Assembly (NCBI RefSeq): GCF_024713975.1
Contig: NC_091096.1
Coordinates: 2,941,501-3,005,500 of the forward strand
Direction of reading: 5' to 3'
DNA from: Paralichthys olivaceus
Lineage: Eukaryota; Chordata; Actinopteri; Pleuronectiformes; Paralichthyidae
Length of the DNA: 64,000 nt
Shown: positions 1-17,697 of the stretch, piece after piece
How positions within the stretch are numbered: the first letter of the stretch is position 1
How the letters are laid out: every line of letters begins with the position of its first letter
Made by a program: the position numbers and the translations under genes
The notes under the pieces: model-generated
What the model was told of the DNA's origin: nothing
Databases searched by the model: none
What the model saw: only the letters and a program-made list of their open reading frames with translations

Positions 1-4287
<4,287 letters not shown>

Positions 4288-5198
4288 TTAGTGGAGAGTT
4301 CTAATTCTAGTGTTTTTGTCAAGAACAAAAAATGTCACTGGTAAAAGAAACACTTGAATTGTATTTGTCCCTGAACCATCAGAAACTGTTTCCTCAGCCG
4401 CTGACAATCACTGCAATTTGACAACACAGGTTCGAACATGTTGGATATTTCTGACATCTCTGCTGGAAAAGAGTGAGTGGTAATCATTTGGGGAAGGGAT
4501 AGTTTAGGTCAGGTCGAAACTATGTAAGGTCTAAATATATGACGCAAACCTAGAAAACTAGAAAAGCATCATCATGGACTTCAAAATTAAAAGCAAATGT
4601 ATTTCAGCCTGCTGAGGATTGTGGAAAGCAGAATGTGTCTTAGTGCAAAGCCTGTTACAGATAAACAATCTATTGTTGACAAATGCTGGATAAGAGATGA
4701 GCCAAAGGGTTCAGTGAGCAAGGAAATCAGATAATGTCAATATTTTCAAGTCCAAAATCCATTCCTCCTGTAGGCATTTGACAATTCACAGACAAACATG
4801 AACCGTAAACTACCTGATTTTGTAGTGACAGTTTGGAGACAAAGCAAACTATAGTGAGTTTAAAACTTTCTATACTTCTACAGATCAATAAAAAACACTT
4901 GAACAACAGTCCAAACTCCACACATCCAGTTGAAAATGACCTGTCAGAGAGCCGGGATCAGGACACGCCACTACAGTTGCACTGTGTTGGCTAAATACAG
5001 CGTCTTGTTCTTGGTATGCCTGGAACTCTCACCGACTAAAGCAAACACGGGCTGGAAATAAACAGCCCTGCTCCTCCACTCCAGTCCACGCAGCTCCGAC
5101 AACTTCTCCTCTCCATTCAGATAAAAACGGAGGAGGAGATTCTGAGACTAAAACCTGCTGCTAAAACCTCGGCACCTCGTTGTGAGAGCTGCACTCAC

Positions 5199-5345
5199 CT
5201 CAGACCAACAGAGCTCTCTCCATTTTTACTTTCCCCCTCTCCCTCCTCTCTGCAGGCTGCTTCACGGGACAGGATATGCTGCACTGAGATCAGGTTGTTT
5301 GAGCCGTTTCTCCTCAGTCTGTGCTCTCTTTCTCAATCCTGTCTC
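5199..5345 (-). promoter_or_regulatory. kank1: candidate alternative first exon of kank1
   Basis: A consensus donor CTGAG|GTGAGT lies after 5199 on the minus strand. Above it is a purine-rich leader without an obvious acceptor, so it reads as a first exon. Two minus-strand CCAAT boxes (ATTGG on the plus strand at 5377-5381 and 5415-5419) lie just upstream. A 7-codon upstream reading frame (ATG GAG AGA ...) ends in TGA immediately before the donor, in the kank1 frame. A transcript spliced to 4262 could therefore not use that ATG for the full protein. The first in-frame ATG downstream is at 3804-3802 ([10 protein letters not shown]), the start known for the human short isoform. The exon's upstream limit is a guess, and transcription is not shown by sequence. 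Confidence 0.4.
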
Positions 5346-8300
5346 CGTTAGGGGGGGGAAAAAAAAAAATCCCACTATTGGTGTAAACTAAGCAGAGCAC
5401 TGCCCTGGCGCACTATTGGACAGCTGTGTCCTCCAATCCTGTGAGGCTCTGAGCCTGGGCGCTTCCCAACCCAAATAAAAGTCCTGTTATTCAGGGGAGG
5501 GGACGTGAACTCATTACAATAACAGCCTGTTCTTAAGACAAATACTTTCGCTTCTGTGCACGTCAAACTTTTATACTCTGGTTTATACTAGCAGTATACA
5601 CCAAGTCAATAATGTTTAATTCAATTCTGACTTTCACAGCTACTGTAGATATTTTAAGGCCTGAATACATCAAGTGAGTTTTCAAAAGTAATCTTAAATT
5701 TTCACAATATTAATCATCAGGTTTTGATGATAAAATATCAGGGTGGAACCGGCCGTCATGTTTTTTTTTGTGGCTCAAAGAGAAGTCTTTAAACTACTTC
5801 AACATTTTTGTCACGTTTCTCAGACCAATGGTTCAAAATAGAAAATCTCGGATTCCATCTTTCCTCCTGATACAAACAAATCCAGGAATGCAAAAACATT
5901 ACCACGTTAAATAAAACTGAATAGAAATGTAGGGTTAGCAAATGCTGCCATTTTACCTGTGGGACTTTTTTAGTGTCAAATATTGGCAAAATTCCTGACA
6001 TTTCAGTCACAAATGGCATTTTCATTATTTTGAGACGATTCATAGGGTGAAAAAAAAAAATCTACCAATTAAAATAATCAGCAGAACATTCTGGTTAATT
6101 GTGCATTCTACCCACTAAAAGTTAAATTTCATTGTTTACACAAGACAAAGCTGCGACTGTGCATTCTCTGTACATCCTATTTTTCCCCGGTATAAATAAA
6201 TCTCTGTGAGACGGCACAGTCACCGTCTGGTTTGGAGGACTCCCCCCTGGCACGAGTTCCCGTCGCTGACTGGCCGTGTCACTCTCACAGAGGAGTGACA
6301 GGCGGACCTCTGGTACCATGGGGACCCTCGACAGCTGAGGGATGACCTCATGAACACGGGACCACTGAAGGGGTCACGCTCCAGTGACAAGGAGGCGACA
6401 GTGACACTGCTGCTGCTGATACCTACAGCTGTTACACAACCCTGACACGGCCAGAATCTACAGGCTTCTTCTTTTTTTACAGGACAACGCCTTGAACGGC
6501 TGGATGTGTTTCCGCTGTGATATTTTTGAAAATGTCTTCCTCCTCCACGACATTTCCAGCCTAAAGACTGTTTGCACAAACAACAGATTTTTTTTTAGAT
6601 GAAGCGATGCCGTGAAACTTTCCCAAGCAAGTTAAATTAAATTCCACCAGTTTGAACCCTGCTGGTATTTAAGAAATTTAAAAAAAAGGACCTGAACTCT
6701 GATTAAACTTCCGTCTTCACTCGCCCCAGGAGGAAGAAAAACAGGCAGAGTTGACATTAGCTCCAGCTTTAAATTTCTGTAGCAGAGTCAGAGTCTGATG
6801 TGAAGTTATATTTCTATTTTTTACAGAACAATACTTTTTACATTCGGCACATCCTGAAGCAAAATGCGATTACAAACTCAATAAGCTGAATTAAAGACAT
6901 TGAACAGTGTTAATACTTTATCATCGAACCCCTTTAAAAACCGACGCAGCACAGTTATTTAAAAAAAACTAAACTTTTTGGTCAACAAGAGCAGAGGAAA
7001 TTAACTTAACCAGGCAAGTTTTAATTACGGTTGTAAACATGATGTAAGTGCCAAGTCAACAACTCAAAAATAGCACAGAGAGCTCAACACACAGCTTCCT
7101 GAGCCCTGCTCTCATTCTCCCAACTGAGAAAATAAAATATTTCAGTTTAATTAACCAACAATAACTGTGAATTAAATCCAACAGCAAATTCTGCACGAAC
7201 TCTAAACTGCAAAGAGAGTGAGGCTGTTAAAAATGCTTTACTCTCGTTTCCAGGAGCGACTCACTCATCTTCCACTGACTCCAACAGAAACCATGTGCTG
7301 ACTGAACAGTTCTATGAATTAAGCCAAATACACTTGATATCTGAAGTGTGTCTCATTATTCACTTTGAAGACAAATGAATTGACAACAAGCGTGAGCCAT
7401 TTCCACTCGAACAGACGTGTTCTGAATCAAATATGTCCAAACTCTGGGCTTTCCTAGTTTTGTTTTAGAATACTTTTTAAGTAGTTTATTTAAACTGAAA
7501 ATCTGAAACTTTTTCGTTGTGTTTGCTTTTAAAATATTGTTCTGCATGCCAGTTTGGTGTTAAACCTGTGAGGAAAGTGGTACTTGGCTAATTTTGCTCT
7601 CGCTCTGTTAAAGTTTAAATTTAGAGCTGACAAAAGTCTTTTAACTTCCACAGCACACACAGACACAGAATAAATGAGGCTACTGCTCTAAATCTGTCCG
7701 CCAGTTGTTTGTCTTCAGACCAGAGGAGTCTCTTGCTTTAACTGTAACATGTCCATTTGTTTGCAGAATTCTCACAAACTTCTTTTACCTGGACGAGAAA
7801 AGAATAATTTAATGTTTTTTTGGGAGAAAAACCTCTTTTGGATCCAGTTTCTTCAGGTTTTTAATCGCAGCAGGCAGAATGTGCTGGTTTGGCTAGAAGA
7901 GTTATGTTTTGGATTCTGAGGAAATTGCAGGGAAGTTTCCTCACTTGCTTCTCAAAGTATGAAATTGAAACTTCTGTAAATAGCTCGTAAAAGCACCAGA
8001 GCAACTGAACCAGGTTTAAAGATGTGTCTTTATTTTGATAGAAACTCAAACAGTCTGAAACCAAATGTCTCGGCGAAGCACGTCGACAAACCCACAAACT
8101 CACAGGACGGAGACGTTTTACAGTCGTACTGGTCTCACACATCCAGCTGCAGAGCGAAACACTCACGATCCGTGCTTTACACTGAGTGACAGGGAAGCAT
8201 GATGCAAGTGCCTGGGTGGAGGGGACCGTAAATGCCTGAAACACACATTCGCACAAAAGCCCTTCTCTGGTTCAGCCAGCTTGGTATTTCCTGGCCCGGC

Positions 8301-9232
8301 CTGTGAGCTGTAGGCACGTAATTACTGACAAGAAAAGTTGAGCCAACGTTTGGTCAATGCTTCAAACTGCAGCGGCTCAACACGAGCAACAGCGAGACAC
8401 ATCCGCTAACGTACAAAATAACAGGAAACTAAACACAAAACAATAAGCACATTAAAGCGGCACATTCCTGCCCCTCTTCCAGGCAAACAAGAGGCTGGTG
8501 AGACGGAGCAGAGCTGCTCACTGTGATCTATGGGCTTCTTCTAGAAAGTCACATGACTCTGCCAGTCGCTGCTGCCAAATTCAACAACTTGACTCTGCAC
8601 ATGACGATGCAGACTGGAGGAAATGTTTGGGCTTCTTCTGCAAACAGAGACGACGTCTGACCAGCTTTGCCAAGTTTGGTCCTTTTCTCATGGACGGTGG
8701 AGAAAAATACTCAGCGTCAAAGACGAGTAAACGAAAAAATGTGTTTCGTTTAATGAAACTACAAAACTTTTGATTAAAAGGAAACGGAAGCTAACGCACT
8801 ATTTGGGTTTTACAAAAATGTGGTTGTTTCAAATACCGTGATCTGTAAAAAACGTATAAGTGACTGATTGGAAGGTTTTCCTGAACCATGAGGTTTAATG
8901 AAAAACCATTTATTTCAACACCAATGAGAAATCTGCACACACACAGTGTAAATAATTCTTTAGAGAAAACAAGTGCACGTCAACAAAGTCTTATGATTCT
9001 AACACTTAAAACAGACTGTAGCTGCCAGCGGTAGATTATATCATATATTATATCATATAGTTCTATTATAGTTCTCACACACACACACATATACATATTA
9101 GTATATAAATCTGAATACTTCTTATGGCCTCATATCAAAATCGGCCTAAAATCCGTTCAGGCTCTAAAAAAAAAAAAAAAAGAAAAAAAAAAGGGGCTTC
9201 ACACTCAGAACTAGATGGTCTGTACCAACACA

Positions 9233-9289
9233 ACCAATTTAGATCCACCATCACTTATAGTTCATAAGTGATGGTGGATCTAAATTGGT
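9233..9289. repeat. perfect 26-bp inverted repeat with 5-base loop
   Basis: Positions 9233-9258 are the exact reverse complement of 9264-9289, separated by agttc. The arms begin ACCAATTTAGATCC. It lies in a kank1 intron about 40 bases after an A-rich run. It may be a cruciform-forming palindrome, the core of a small inverted-repeat element, or a foldback transcript. Confidence 0.9.
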
Positions 9290-11730
9290 CTTGAACTCAT
9301 CCTTTGCAGTGTCACTGAGGCAGATGTGCACAGCATCGTGTCGTGTTCCGTCCCGCTGGCTGCAGAAGCACAGTTCAGTCCCAGACAAAGAACCGATCAG
9401 TGAACAATGAGACGCAGTCAAGCTCAAACAAACCAGAACTACATTAATTCATCAACCTTTGTTGCATGAAGACAGTTCGGAGCAGTGAATAAAACAAACA
9501 ATTACACTGTTCACAAAGACACAGCACCACGCCTCCACTGGAACACACCGAGTGTGTTTATGTAAGTACTGCACGGTTTTAACGAACACCACAGGAAAGT
9601 GCCTGAACAGTACCACAGGGTATTTTAAACGGCAGCTGGGTTTGTCTTCGCTGCAGAAACAAAAACCGCTCCAGTGGGTTTGAATGAGCTGCTGCGAGTC
9701 GACCTGTCCGACCCTCTGGGTTTTCTGCTCTGAGTGATGACTCATCACGACTGATGCGGCACAGGCTGAAATAAGCTGATGTCAAGTCCATATAGTGGCT
9801 CAAGTTATAATAACACTGGAGCCTACACTTCCCACGATGCAACTCAACCACATTATTCAACATATTACAGATGTTGATTAAATCTAGAATCACTGCACTG
9901 TGGTTGTATGATGCTGCCAACCAGTGAAGTTTCAGTGACCTCCATGTCCCTCAGCGTGACCTGGACCTTCGACCACCGAAATCGAACCAGTTCATCTGTG
10001 AGTACGAGTGAACGTTTGCACCAAATTTGAATAAATCAACCTCAAGGTGTTCTTGAGGTATCAGGGACAGAACCTGAAAACATAATGCCACCGGTCACTG
10101 GCTGTAGCCGGCATAGAGGAATAAAAACGTTTAACTTGACAAAGCTGCTCCTGAGTCGTATCCTCTTCATTACGCTGGTATTTCACAGGCTGAGCAGAAC
10201 ATTAAATCCATAATGTACTGCTCCTTACAGCTGACAGTGTTCTGGCTTCAACATCACAGATTCAGACAAATGGATGACTGGACCGTCTCAATGACCTGAA
10301 CAGAAGAGATAATATTACCACATTTTTCAGCTCTGCTCCGCAGCATCACCCACACTTAAGTTTCCCCATATTGGTGAAACTGTTTCTGTGCAGCACATTT
10401 TGGCGTGTAAACTGCCAACACTGCAGGGAAGCTATTTTTACAGTTTGAAGGAGGAGAGGTTAGCACGGTTAGCACAGCATTCCTCTGATTATGTTGCAGT
10501 GAAATCAATAAAAACTCTGTGCTTAGTTTCTTTGAAGTGAATCTGCACAGATGTGTCAGAGCGGGATACATGCTGGCGTGCAGACAGACGCTGAGGTCGG
10601 TGTGCGAGTGTCCTGCGAGTCCTGCATGCTGTGCATTCCTGGAGGGATTTGGAAGTAAGAGGCATCACTCTCTCCTGTTAGTCTGCCCAGGAATGTGAGC
10701 CGCCTGCAGGTGTGTGCTCAGCGCTACGCCTCGGCTGACAGCGTTCATTTCACACTGAGGCGTGGAAGTCTTCTCTGCGTGCGCGACATGTGAACACACA
10801 AGTGAGTTTGAGAAGCACGAGAGATGCAGAAGCTCAGTTGTTTTTGTCTAAAAGCGAATGTTTAACATTCCTGCACGTATGTGAGATATTCATGAGGATA
10901 ATATGGGAATGAATCCAATATCTCTGGGATGAAAAGCAGGTACCGATCATTTAGTAGACGCTAACAAATATGTCGACAACGAGCAAGACAACAACATCCG
11001 TAAGTTTTTAACGATAAGGGCCGACACCGGTCGCAATATGCTGTTTCCTGCATGCTCTACCCAGGCTCCACCCCTCACCTGACTGTCGTGAAGGTGTCTG
11101 ACCCGGACAATATCCTGCTGCGCTCCTCATATGTGAAACACTGGAAAAACATCCGGACGCCATTTTCTTGAGTTCATGTTTAATAATAGCAGAATACGTG
11201 ACCACTGACTCATACAAACGTTACTGAAGGACTTCAGCTGCAGTCAAAATAAATCTTCCTTTTCTCAAGTTTTATGCAAGAAGGACTTCTCTATGTTGTC
11301 AAGACAGAAACCGATGTTATGCAGGAGCTGAGCAGCTAAATATACGCGTCTGACATAAACCTGAAACTGGACACCTCCGACTCATTTAGCCCCATTGTAT
11401 CCCTGTCCTGCTCAGTTTTATTTAGCCTGGATGAGCACATCTTGCTCAAAAGGCAGCCAGGGATCACTTGACATGTAGGGATGCATTAACCAACAGTGAA
11501 CCACAGGAAAACCAAACATTTGTCACGTTGGTCCAACTCTCCCCACATCAATCACACTAGTTGTGGTGGTTGACACTGGAAACAATACATAGATCGCATA
11601 AAATACAAACTCACATAGAAAGAGAACAGGACTTATTTCACCGACAATACACGCTGCAGCAAATACACAGCACAAAATCACAATAAAAAACAGGCTTAAT
11701 TAAATAAAGCAACATAAAGGGGTTTGTTAC

Positions 11731-11853
11731 CTGGGCCATTGCCATTCACGTGCATGGTTTGAGCCATGGCTGCTGCTGCGTGCTCTCAGTCCCACAACAA
11801 GACCTACTGCGGTCATGCAACTGCCATGCATCAAGTCCAGATTACCATGCAAC
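11731..11853 (-). CDS. kank1: kank1 start-codon exon (coding part 11731-11767)
   Basis: On the minus strand an ATG at 11767-11765, in strong context (GCAGCCATGG), opens MAQTMHVNGNGP and then stops at a donor CCAG|GTAACA after 11731. The last coding base is a lone G, exactly what the phase-1 acceptor of the giant exon at 4262 needs (G|AA = Glu). The spliced N-terminus is therefore MAQTMHVNGNGP-ERGQRC..., closely resembling the vertebrate KANK1 start (MAHTTKVNGS in human). The exon likely begins at 11853 after a tttgcag acceptor, so about 86 bases are 5' UTR, which contains out-of-frame upstream ATGs. It was found by family knowledge, splice signals and phase, since its open frame is only 37 bases. 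Confidence 0.88.
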
Positions 11854-13005
11854 CTGCAAACTGAGACAAAACACATAGGAAACATTTACTCACACGATAC
11901 ATGTTAGTGATAAGAGTCAGATACAGACATGTCTTCATATCAGAGAGCTGTGCAAACACACGACAGAGCTGCACGCCATTATTATTTTCATACTTTCTCA
12001 AATTATAAATTATTTAATCTGTGAAATGTCAAAGAAAAAGGTCATCACTTTTTAGTTAAAACCAAAGTTAAAACCAAAAGGTGTCAGTTAAGGATCATAT
12101 CTGGGTGAGCCGTCAAACAACAGACAACGAGAACTCGACCTGCTAAAGGACCACAGACATAAAGCGTTCAAAGAATTGCTCCCCCTACAGGTGAAAGGCA
12201 TTTACATCTTTACCGTATCACATGTTAAGATGTTATTTTAAGGTATAAAAATCTACATTGTGTTGGTTTAAGACGGGCACATTTTCCCTGAACGTCTCCA
12301 TCCGACATGTATTCTATGTTCCGTTAGACAACAGCCGCCCTTTTGTGAAAGCTGAAGCCCACTTAATGTGATCGACGCGCTGACCTCTGCTTTTTTCGCA
12401 GGTGTGTTTGCATCTGACATTTATGAACATAGAGGGGTCCTGTGTGCTCTGTGCTGCTCATGATCAATGGAAACATTATGAGCAGGAACAAAAGAGCTGT
12501 TCTCTTCAACGCGAGGGGAGAACGTGGACAGAGAGGCCACAGATTTGTTGGAAGCATCTGGAGGGAAAAAGACGCAGACAAGGCTCTGATAGTTTCACAA
12601 AGAATACTTACAGTCCGAGGATGTCAGGCCATGTTTACCTGTCGTCTTTTAAAACACGATTACTGATCCTCTGTTCTATTGATCTGAAGGGAGGGAAATT
12701 AAGGGCCCTTGTAAATCTTTTCAGGTTTCAGGGCACTTCTTTGAGCAGCCCAAAAACTGTCTCTCGGACAGAAGACTTTTAAAAAAAGAACAAGTTACGT
12801 CAGGGGCTGTGGTGGGATTATTGTGACTGCCCTTATTTAAAGCAACACAAATGCATCGGAGACTGTTGGGTTTGGATTTGGAGAGACAGACTGTGGATGT
12901 TTGTGCTTTGGTCAGAGACGTAGAGAGTATGCAGTGACGTAATCAAATGGATCTATGGCGGCTCTAGCAGACGTCGAAGCAAACGGGTTCTTGAGAGGTT
13001 TGCAA

Positions 13006-13054
13006 GTTGAGGCAACTTGGAACCAGCCGGGTGCTGGTTCCAAGTTGCCTCAAC
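13006..13054. repeat. perfect 22-bp inverted repeat with 5-base loop
   Basis: Positions 13006-13027 pair exactly with 13033-13054 around the loop cgggt. The left arm begins GTTGAGGCAACTTGG. The sequence is unrelated to the hairpin at 9233-9289, but the geometry (22-26 bp arms, 5-base loop) is the same. It sits in the 5' intron of kank1. Confidence 0.9.
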
Positions 13055-16000
13055 CAGGTCCTGACCTTGATCTTTTAATGGGTCGTGGTCGTGACCTTTT
13101 CAGAGAAGCAGAGCCGACTGCAGGTCAACAACAGTCGTCAGATCCATACGAGACCTGATGGCGCGTCGCGAGTCACGGAGGGAACGTCTGAAAGGTCGAG
13201 CTCTCTTCTGCTGCACATGCGAAGCCTTGTTTACAGTACACACCCAAATAAAGACGCACAGCAAAGTCATTAAGCTGACGTGTCTAAATCCTAACTGTCC
13301 GTCATCCAGAGGAACTATTATAGACGTGACACAGAGAGGAGAGACACGAAACACCCGTCGCAGACACTGAACTCCTCCAACACCCAAATAAACTGCAGCC
13401 ATGTTTAAGAGGAGTGTGACGTCTTGAGATGCTCTCCCTCATATTTCAAATCGAGTCGTACTAATTAAAAACAGAATCAGTAAATCATTGCAACATTCGT
13501 TTTGATGAACAACTCCATGCAAAAAAAAAAAAAAGACAAAACAAACACATCAGACTGACCCAACATCTCCCAAGTGTCCTGTTCCATCGGCTGCCAGAGC
13601 ACAAACCTGAAGGAAGGAGCCGGAAATCCTCAGACTTAGGATAATACGATATTTCAGATTCACTCAGCAGGAGCAAAGAAAACACAAAAACAATATGGAT
13701 TCTGTGCTTACTCATCAAAACCATCATCCCTTTAATCATTACGTTGGTTAGACACAAACAGATGAAGTGTGCAAAACCAAAAATTATGACTGTATTTTAA
13801 TTATCTTTTCATTTTTGCTTTTTAAGAGTGTGTCCGCCTTTCATTTATAACAAGCTAACAGACGGGGAAACATTAGATTAAAGCTGGTCTGCTTTATTTT
13901 ATTAAAGATGTCAGACTATGCCAATGTTTGGTATCATTATTTTCAGCAAAACTTTGCCTATACCAGCAAATTATTGATTTTGACATTGTATGTCAACGTA
14001 TTGGACCCAAAAACCCATGATATGATTACAGTGGGGTGACGGCAGACTCTAGAGGATTAAGATGATGATGGTTATGTTTGCATAGTAACTATGGCGATCT
14101 ATAGAACCACATGAGGGATTAAAGCATTAAATTAAACCGTGGGAACCTCGCGTTAAAGGTTTTTAAGTTCGATCAACTTGCACTAAAGCTCACAGTGGTT
14201 TGAACGTCAGAGATTTTTAGGGCAGAAAAAAAAACTACAACTATAAACTCCTGCAAAAGGTTTTAAAAGACTTTTCTGAACGTTTTCCTTTTTTTCCCGC
14301 TTCACAGCAACACAACACATTGAAACACGGACCGAGACATGCTGATATTTCAACATTTCTATGAACAGCCTCAGGGGCTCTCAGCCTGTTGCATAACAAC
14401 TGTAAAACTGGCTGGACTCACTTGAAAGAAAACTTTTTTTAAGATTTAAATGTCACATGCATGAGCTCCCGTTTTCAACGCCCCCTCTCTATTTCTTTCC
14501 AATTCAAATTGATTTAAACACATTGTGTTGCTCAGAATTTTTGTCCTCGGGAACATGTGATGTTGACACTGAAAACTAAATGTTGTTGTGGCGTATTGAA
14601 CTGTAACGCTGCAGGTCGAGGCCTGCGGGATCTGATGCACGCACCTACAGCAGAATATACACCAACACGAGGCTACAGATACGTTTGGTTGTTGCACATT
14701 AACCTTCATCAAAACCGTAAACCAGTAAAGAGGTCTTCTATTTTAACATTCATCTCATGCAGCTTACCTGTAATTTTCATTCTAACTTCCTCCTACTGCA
14801 CGCAGGTAGCAAACACACAACTGAGTCCACAAGCCGCCCGACAACGAGCCTATACCCAGCGAGCCCTCCGAGCAGGACGGATAAGTTTCACGGCTAAGAT
14901 TAGACGACTTCCTCAGATGACAGCCAACCGATCTGTGTCCTATAAGAGGAAACAGGACTTTCAGGCTGTTTGGGCAGAACCGACCCCTGCACTGGGCCTC
15001 CAGGTGAAACGCATGGTGTGCTAATGTGGTTAACAACCTCCGGTCACTCTTCGCTGACCTTCAACTCGTTGCTGAAAAAGAGCTAATGAGCTCGACAATA
15101 ATGGAAAATCCTTTAACACACGGTTACTGATTAACCAACACAGCAGCGTTTCTCTTCGGTCCTCAGCAACTGGAGGTGAAGACAGAGAGTCAACAAAAAG
15201 CCACCAAGTCTTATCCGGTGAGGTCCCCAAACACTGATGAGCCCGGGGATGATAAGAATTTTAAAATGATATTGAAATTCATAAAAGAGAGTTCTGTAAG
15301 AGTAAAAAAAGTTTTTGCAACAGTTAACGTCAAACAGCTGAAACTTTCAAACTACTATGGATTCATCTGTTCTTTTGTTTAATCATTCAAATGTGAGCAT
15401 GTTAAGTTTATTCTTCACGTCATAAAGTGCCTCACAAAGGGTTAATAGCCAACAAATTTCACACACTCATCGATATCAGTCCTCTAAATATGAAAAAAAT
15501 AATAATCCTGGATCTGCATCAAGGTGTCGCATCCTTCAACAAAGTTTCTCGGTAATCTGTCCAATAGTTTTTGTGTCACGTTGCTTACAGACGAACAAAC
15601 CAGGAACGAACAGAGGTGAAAACATAACCTCCTTGGCAGCAATCATGAAAGAACCACATAATAAAACATGAGCAAACATTTGGAAAACTAGACAGTAGAA
15701 GATTAGACAAAGGCCAGTTTGAATAAATACGTTTTCAGAGATGTCTCATGTCCATAGGAAGTGTGTTCCAGTGTTGGAGCCAAAACAACAAATACACGAT
15801 AACCTTCTGTTTTTAATGGAGTGTGAGGAAAAAGCACTATAATCCCTGATCAGAAGACCTGAGTGAACTTAGTGAGGAGCAGGTCAGAGATGTTCACATG
15901 TGCCTGATGCAGATTATTGCTTATGGACTGAAGCGCCACTGACGTATTTATTTCTGCTTTGAAGGAATCGCTCAGCTCAGTAAGTTGCTGGTCTCAATGT

Positions 16001-17655
16001 GGTCAGCGGGACTAACTATCAGTTTATCCTTACGACCTTTTAGAGTAATCCAAAGCTTCACAGTCTGATCTTTCCACTGAATCTGAACAAATACAAGATA
16101 AAGACGTATGACTCACCTCGACGTGACACGGAACAGAGCCAACAGATTTATAAACCGAAGAGGGGCTCACAAGCTCTCCGAAGAAGCAGAATAAAAGTAA
16201 AGCACACAGAGCGACGACATCAGCAGACACGAACCAGAACAACTTGTTTTGTTCCTCCTCAGCTGTTACATAAATATGAGACACGCATGTATAGACTCCA
16301 GTGACACACAGAGGCGTGTGTCTGTGTTTGAATAGAAACCTGCCCACGGGATTAATTGTGATATGAGACACTATCAGATGCAAAACGAACAAAAGCAGAT
16401 GCAAACTATCAGATGCTTTTTAAGAACACAGCTCACAGCGGCTAGAGTTTATACTTTCAAACCAAATAATAGGTTCTTGTGAATGAATAATAAATAAAAT
16501 CAACCGTCTGGGTTCTGACGCACTTCATCGATTCACACTAAATAGAAGTAAATGAAGAGCTAGAATATTTAGCTAATTGATCAATTATACAACAGATAGA
16601 AAATCAATACACAAAAAGGTTTTTCAAACCATACAAATAGTTTAGAGAAGCAAATATCTCTGTACAACATTTCACGAAATTTTTTCCTTCTACATAATGA
16701 TTACTCAAATCATCAGGTGAAGAAACTGGCAGGTGAACTAATCTGTGAAACAATTATTCGGTACGTTTTACAGATAATTTGACTGATAATTAGGTAAATC
16801 TGCCAGTAATTCTTCGACTAATAATTCAATAATAATAATTCAAGTTGAATAAAATAATTTTCATAAATTCAGGGCCACGTTAAAAGCTTCACCTGAAATC
16901 ACTGTGAATGAAGAAGAGTTAAAGGTCAGAGAAGTTAAACTGGACATTGTAAAAGTATTATATAGTTTGTAATATTGTGTATTGACGCAGACCCATAATG
17001 CTGAAGTGTCTAGACCCATTTGTTTGCGATATAAACTTTAGAAAAGAAAATCACCGAAGTCTTGGTAGTATGTGGTGTGACTTTCCACTGCAACTTTTGT
17101 CAACAGGAAACGTCATGAAAAGTTGAGAGAAGCCCGTAAAGGTTGCAAACCCGCTGCGCTGAATATTCAACAGGCTTGTTTTTCCCCTATTAAAAACTGA
17201 GGTTTCTGCTTTAATGGAGGGAAAAAAAAAAAAACCTTGAGACAATCTGGGATATTTTTGATTCAGAGCACCAGAAAGGGCCCAGTGACGTTTATACAAA
17301 AGCATTTTATCTCTTTGTGGATAATAAGTCTTTCTGCAGCAGCCTGAAGAAAACCACCCAGATAGATAACTGGATGCGTCTGCGCTGGAGCTAATGTAAT
17401 GTGTAGAGTAGACAAGTTTACATGAACAACAATAATCCCGATAAGCAGCATTTATTAATCATCGTAACCTGAATAAGGTCGTATCCAGAATAAGACAGAC
17501 AGTTACCACCTGCTTGATGACGCGTGCCCTGGGTCAGAGTATAAACAACATGGGAAAACACACAAAAGAAAAATGGAATGCACAATTAGCCGCTCATCTA
17601 AACATCATGATAGGAGTAACGTCTTCTTCAGAACAGGCCCAGTAGATTATTATAG

Positions 17656-17657
<2 letters not shown>

Positions 17658-17694
<37 letters not shown>
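17658..17694. repeat. (GT)n microsatellite
   Basis: An uninterrupted GT dinucleotide run of about 37 bases. It generates spurious Cys-Val open frames. Confidence 0.95.
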
Positions 17695-17697
<3 letters not shown>

